From positions 1 through 10,828 of the forward strand of contig JAGPDJ010000049.1 of assembly GCA_018057635.1 (NCBI GenBank): a stretch of 10,828 nt of DNA, written 5' to 3'. How positions within the stretch are numbered: the stretch's first letter is position 1; each line of letters opens with the position of its first letter. The stretch is from Ferruginibacter sp. GTDB taxonomy: Bacteria; Bacteroidota; Bacteroidia; Chitinophagales; Chitinophagaceae. The notes beneath the pieces were generated by a model. It was not told the DNA's origin, searched no databases, and saw nothing but the letters and a program-made list of their open reading frames with translations. Below, piece after piece: positions 10,401-10,828 of the stretch. Made by a program: the position numbers and the translations under genes.

Positions 10401-10828
10401 CCGCAGCAGTTCCCACTTCCACCACCTTAACCGGCGTAAGTGAATTTACCGTTAGTGATTTTGCACTAGGTGAACCCTGTACGCCTACCGGCGAGTACAG
10501 GAGTGCCGGCTCCGGCAATTGGAGCAACCCCTCTACATGGGAAACATATAACGGTTGCACATGGGTTGCGGCATCAGTGGCACCAAACTATACTAATGCA
10601 AATGTCATTACACTGAAAGCACCACATATTGTTACCCTGAATTCAACTTTTGTAGAAGCAGATCAACTGGTTATTGAAGCAGGTGCTTCGCTTAATGCAG
10701 AAGAAGCGGCGCTTTATATTTTCGATGGACCGGGTGTGGATTTGATATGTAATGGAACTGTTAACCTCAGTACATCCGACATTTATGTGAATGCTGCAGG
10801 AGCTCAGGCTTCATTTGAAAACGGGTCA
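7496..10828 (+). CDS. Giant secreted LamG/beta-strand-repeat surface protein (N-terminal part)
   Basis: The frame is open for 1111 codons and runs off the right edge without a stop, so the C-terminus is missing. Residues 1-47 look like a signal peptide: basic n-region ending NRK (23-25), hydrophobic core about 28-42, cleavage after VNA (47), with no lipobox. Starts at M26 or M43 would lose the basic n-region, so the ATG at 7496 is kept. Residues about 49-235 are a LamG (concanavalin-like, Laminin_G_3 type) domain: SLNYDGINDQVQI, TIEAWI, DGNWHHVAVVV (131-141), YIDG and FFEGSIDEVKIW (191-202). A Trp-rich module starts near 287 (GEYISLSTGDWNASSTWARY). Residues about 335-810 are Gly/Asn/Thr/Ser-rich beta-strand repeats, probably a beta-helix. 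A beta-rich module at about 815-995 (YVNGFVKR 844-851, LFPVGDAGFYAPV) resembles modules common in Bacteroidota type IX-secreted proteins. A second Trp-rich module begins at 999. It is probably exported and surface-bound or released, serving adhesion or glycan binding (inference). A C-terminal sorting domain is expected beyond the window. Confidence 0.9.
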   Translation, partial: MHLLRIISRFSLKLIVTELSVKNRKMQFASFFTFAFLCCFSSMKVNAQTGASLNYDGINDQVQITGYQGVSGSATRTIEAWINTTTTTQRPILEYGTPTEGLWFNFNVTAAGRLQLAISNNNISSTNSVNDGNWHHVAVVVNNANLSNIQFYIDGILETNSAVEGGGPEIINTDPAGTDVRIGFSPGLNTFFEGSIDEVKIWSINRTQAQIAGYKDCEFTTDVNLQAYYKFNQGTASGNNAGATSLFDFSVNGRIATLQNFALNGGTSNWVAPGGVVSNVLCNPVAGEYISLSTGDWNASSTWARYDGATWIAAVAAPSSTDDAITIKSGHTVSVNSTENADQLTINTGGTLTITGAGVLSLNDGAGTDLTVNGTVILNGATLTQSSSSAIDVNSGGTFTFNAGTFNGNGSMTIQNGGELHFAGTGVMNLAGTKSISNSGIVNWSSASSLLNFNGANVTLSNNSNINITATAAMNNGGNVSSTFTINNNSTGTITKSNTGTATFGSGVTVSSTIGGALVVADGILQFSNATLVNFGTLQILAGKTLDLVSATTSLNGNTSITGAGIINNSGGTLSLGFAVQVPSGITVNFISGVIQGGNTIRFLSGAVMNWSGGDFRGFAGMIINSGATLNITNTVGIKGDNLITNNGTMIWGSGSTIQYGAGGTNAQIQNNGIFNINGAAGIVDAGGGSNTFYFTNEASGTINKTSGNTTINAGTLFQNSGTVNVTSGVLNVGQFFSPQDGVYNVGAAGELTGGTLNFTGSTFSNSGLVSNNEINFSGGSVQTLTGNGQMQTMRMSNAAGVNLTGNQTIYFFMHFGTGKITTGANILTISPDASVDGGSNASYVNGFVKRNYSNPGTIPSPTKLFPVGDAGFYAPVTATCVSLSPDGNIDLTISTTGAAQPNLNSSGLSTVNYLNRYWTINDNGNNEIKNFTLTFNFNNPADFVGSPNPSNFRVAKYDAPSWQTFVPSAAVPTSTTLTGVSEFTVSDFALGEPCTPTGEYRSAGSGNWSNPSTWETYNGCTWVAASVAPNYTNANVITLKAPHIVTLNSTFVEADQLVIEAGASLNAEEAALYIFDGPGVDLICNGTVNLSTSDIYVNAAGAQASFENGS
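8354..8551 (+). repeat. Trp-rich module, copy 1 (within the surface protein)
   Basis: Protein residues from about 287 read GEYISLSTGDWNASSTWARY, then GATWIAAVAAPSSTDDAITI, followed by a GHTVSVNS.....DQLTI strand pair. The module is preceded by a Cys-x-Pro (CNP). It aligns along its length with copy 2 at 10490, so it is a duplicated module of about 65 residues. Confidence 0.75.
10490..10690 (+). repeat. Trp-rich module, copy 2 (within the surface protein)
   Basis: Protein residues from 999 read GEYRSAGSGNWSNPSTWETY, then GCTWVAASVAPNYTNANVIT, then PHIVTLNS.....DQLVIEAG. It matches copy 1 in GEY, the NW/DW and STW aromatic positions, TW, AP, the hTVsvNS/hIVTLNS strand and DQL. It is preceded by CTP, equivalent to CNP in copy 1. 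The copies start 2136 bases (712 codons) apart. Confidence 0.75.

Noticed and set aside
7696..10560. Series of minus-strand open frames opposite the surface-protein gene
   Set aside because: These are shadows of one long plus-strand frame (7496 to the edge) that has a signal peptide, a LamG domain and a duplicated module. The minus-strand translations are Pro/Val/Leu-rich low-complexity mirror images.

Overview
The window looks like chromosomal DNA from a Bacteroidota member, most likely a Chitinophagaceae-type bacterium (inference). The support is an AT-rich background with higher-GC genes, starts without a clear Shine-Dalgarno sequence, a -7 promoter box of the Bacteroidota form TAnnTTTG upstream of katG, and a giant secreted LamG/beta-strand-repeat protein typical of that phylum. 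No rRNA, tRNA, CRISPR array, transposase or phage gene was found.

Layout. Positions 1-351 are non-coding. A small winged-helix-like protein (352-606, +) ends at a strong terminator. A DUF4256 protein follows (977-1546, +), then a small protein resembling bacterial eRF1/Dom34-like 'translational machinery' proteins (1898-2269, +), also with a strong terminator. Convergent to these is katG, a full-length catalase-peroxidase (2602-4848, -), with its own downstream terminator and a good -7 promoter box. Further on are a small DUF5678-like protein (5363-5626, -) and two consecutive small VOC-superfamily genes (6063-6419 and 6502-6873, +); the first is bleomycin-resistance-like. After them, 6884-7115 is an unexplained block of inverted repeats. 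From 7496 to the right edge one reading frame stays open for 1111 codons. It encodes the N-terminal part of a secreted, modular surface protein: signal peptide, LamG domain, a Trp-rich module, a long beta-strand-repeat region, a further beta-rich module, and a second copy of the Trp-rich module.

How the genes relate. Most appear to be single-gene units separated by long spacers, not one operon. Only the two VOC genes (82 bases apart, same strand) are plausible co-transcripts. KatG (peroxide removal) and the VOC proteins (possible drug binding or detoxification) fit a loose stress theme, but nothing in the sequence shows they work together.

No new multi-gene system is evident. The features most worth a second look are the inverted-repeat block at 6884-7115 and the incomplete surface protein with its duplicated module.
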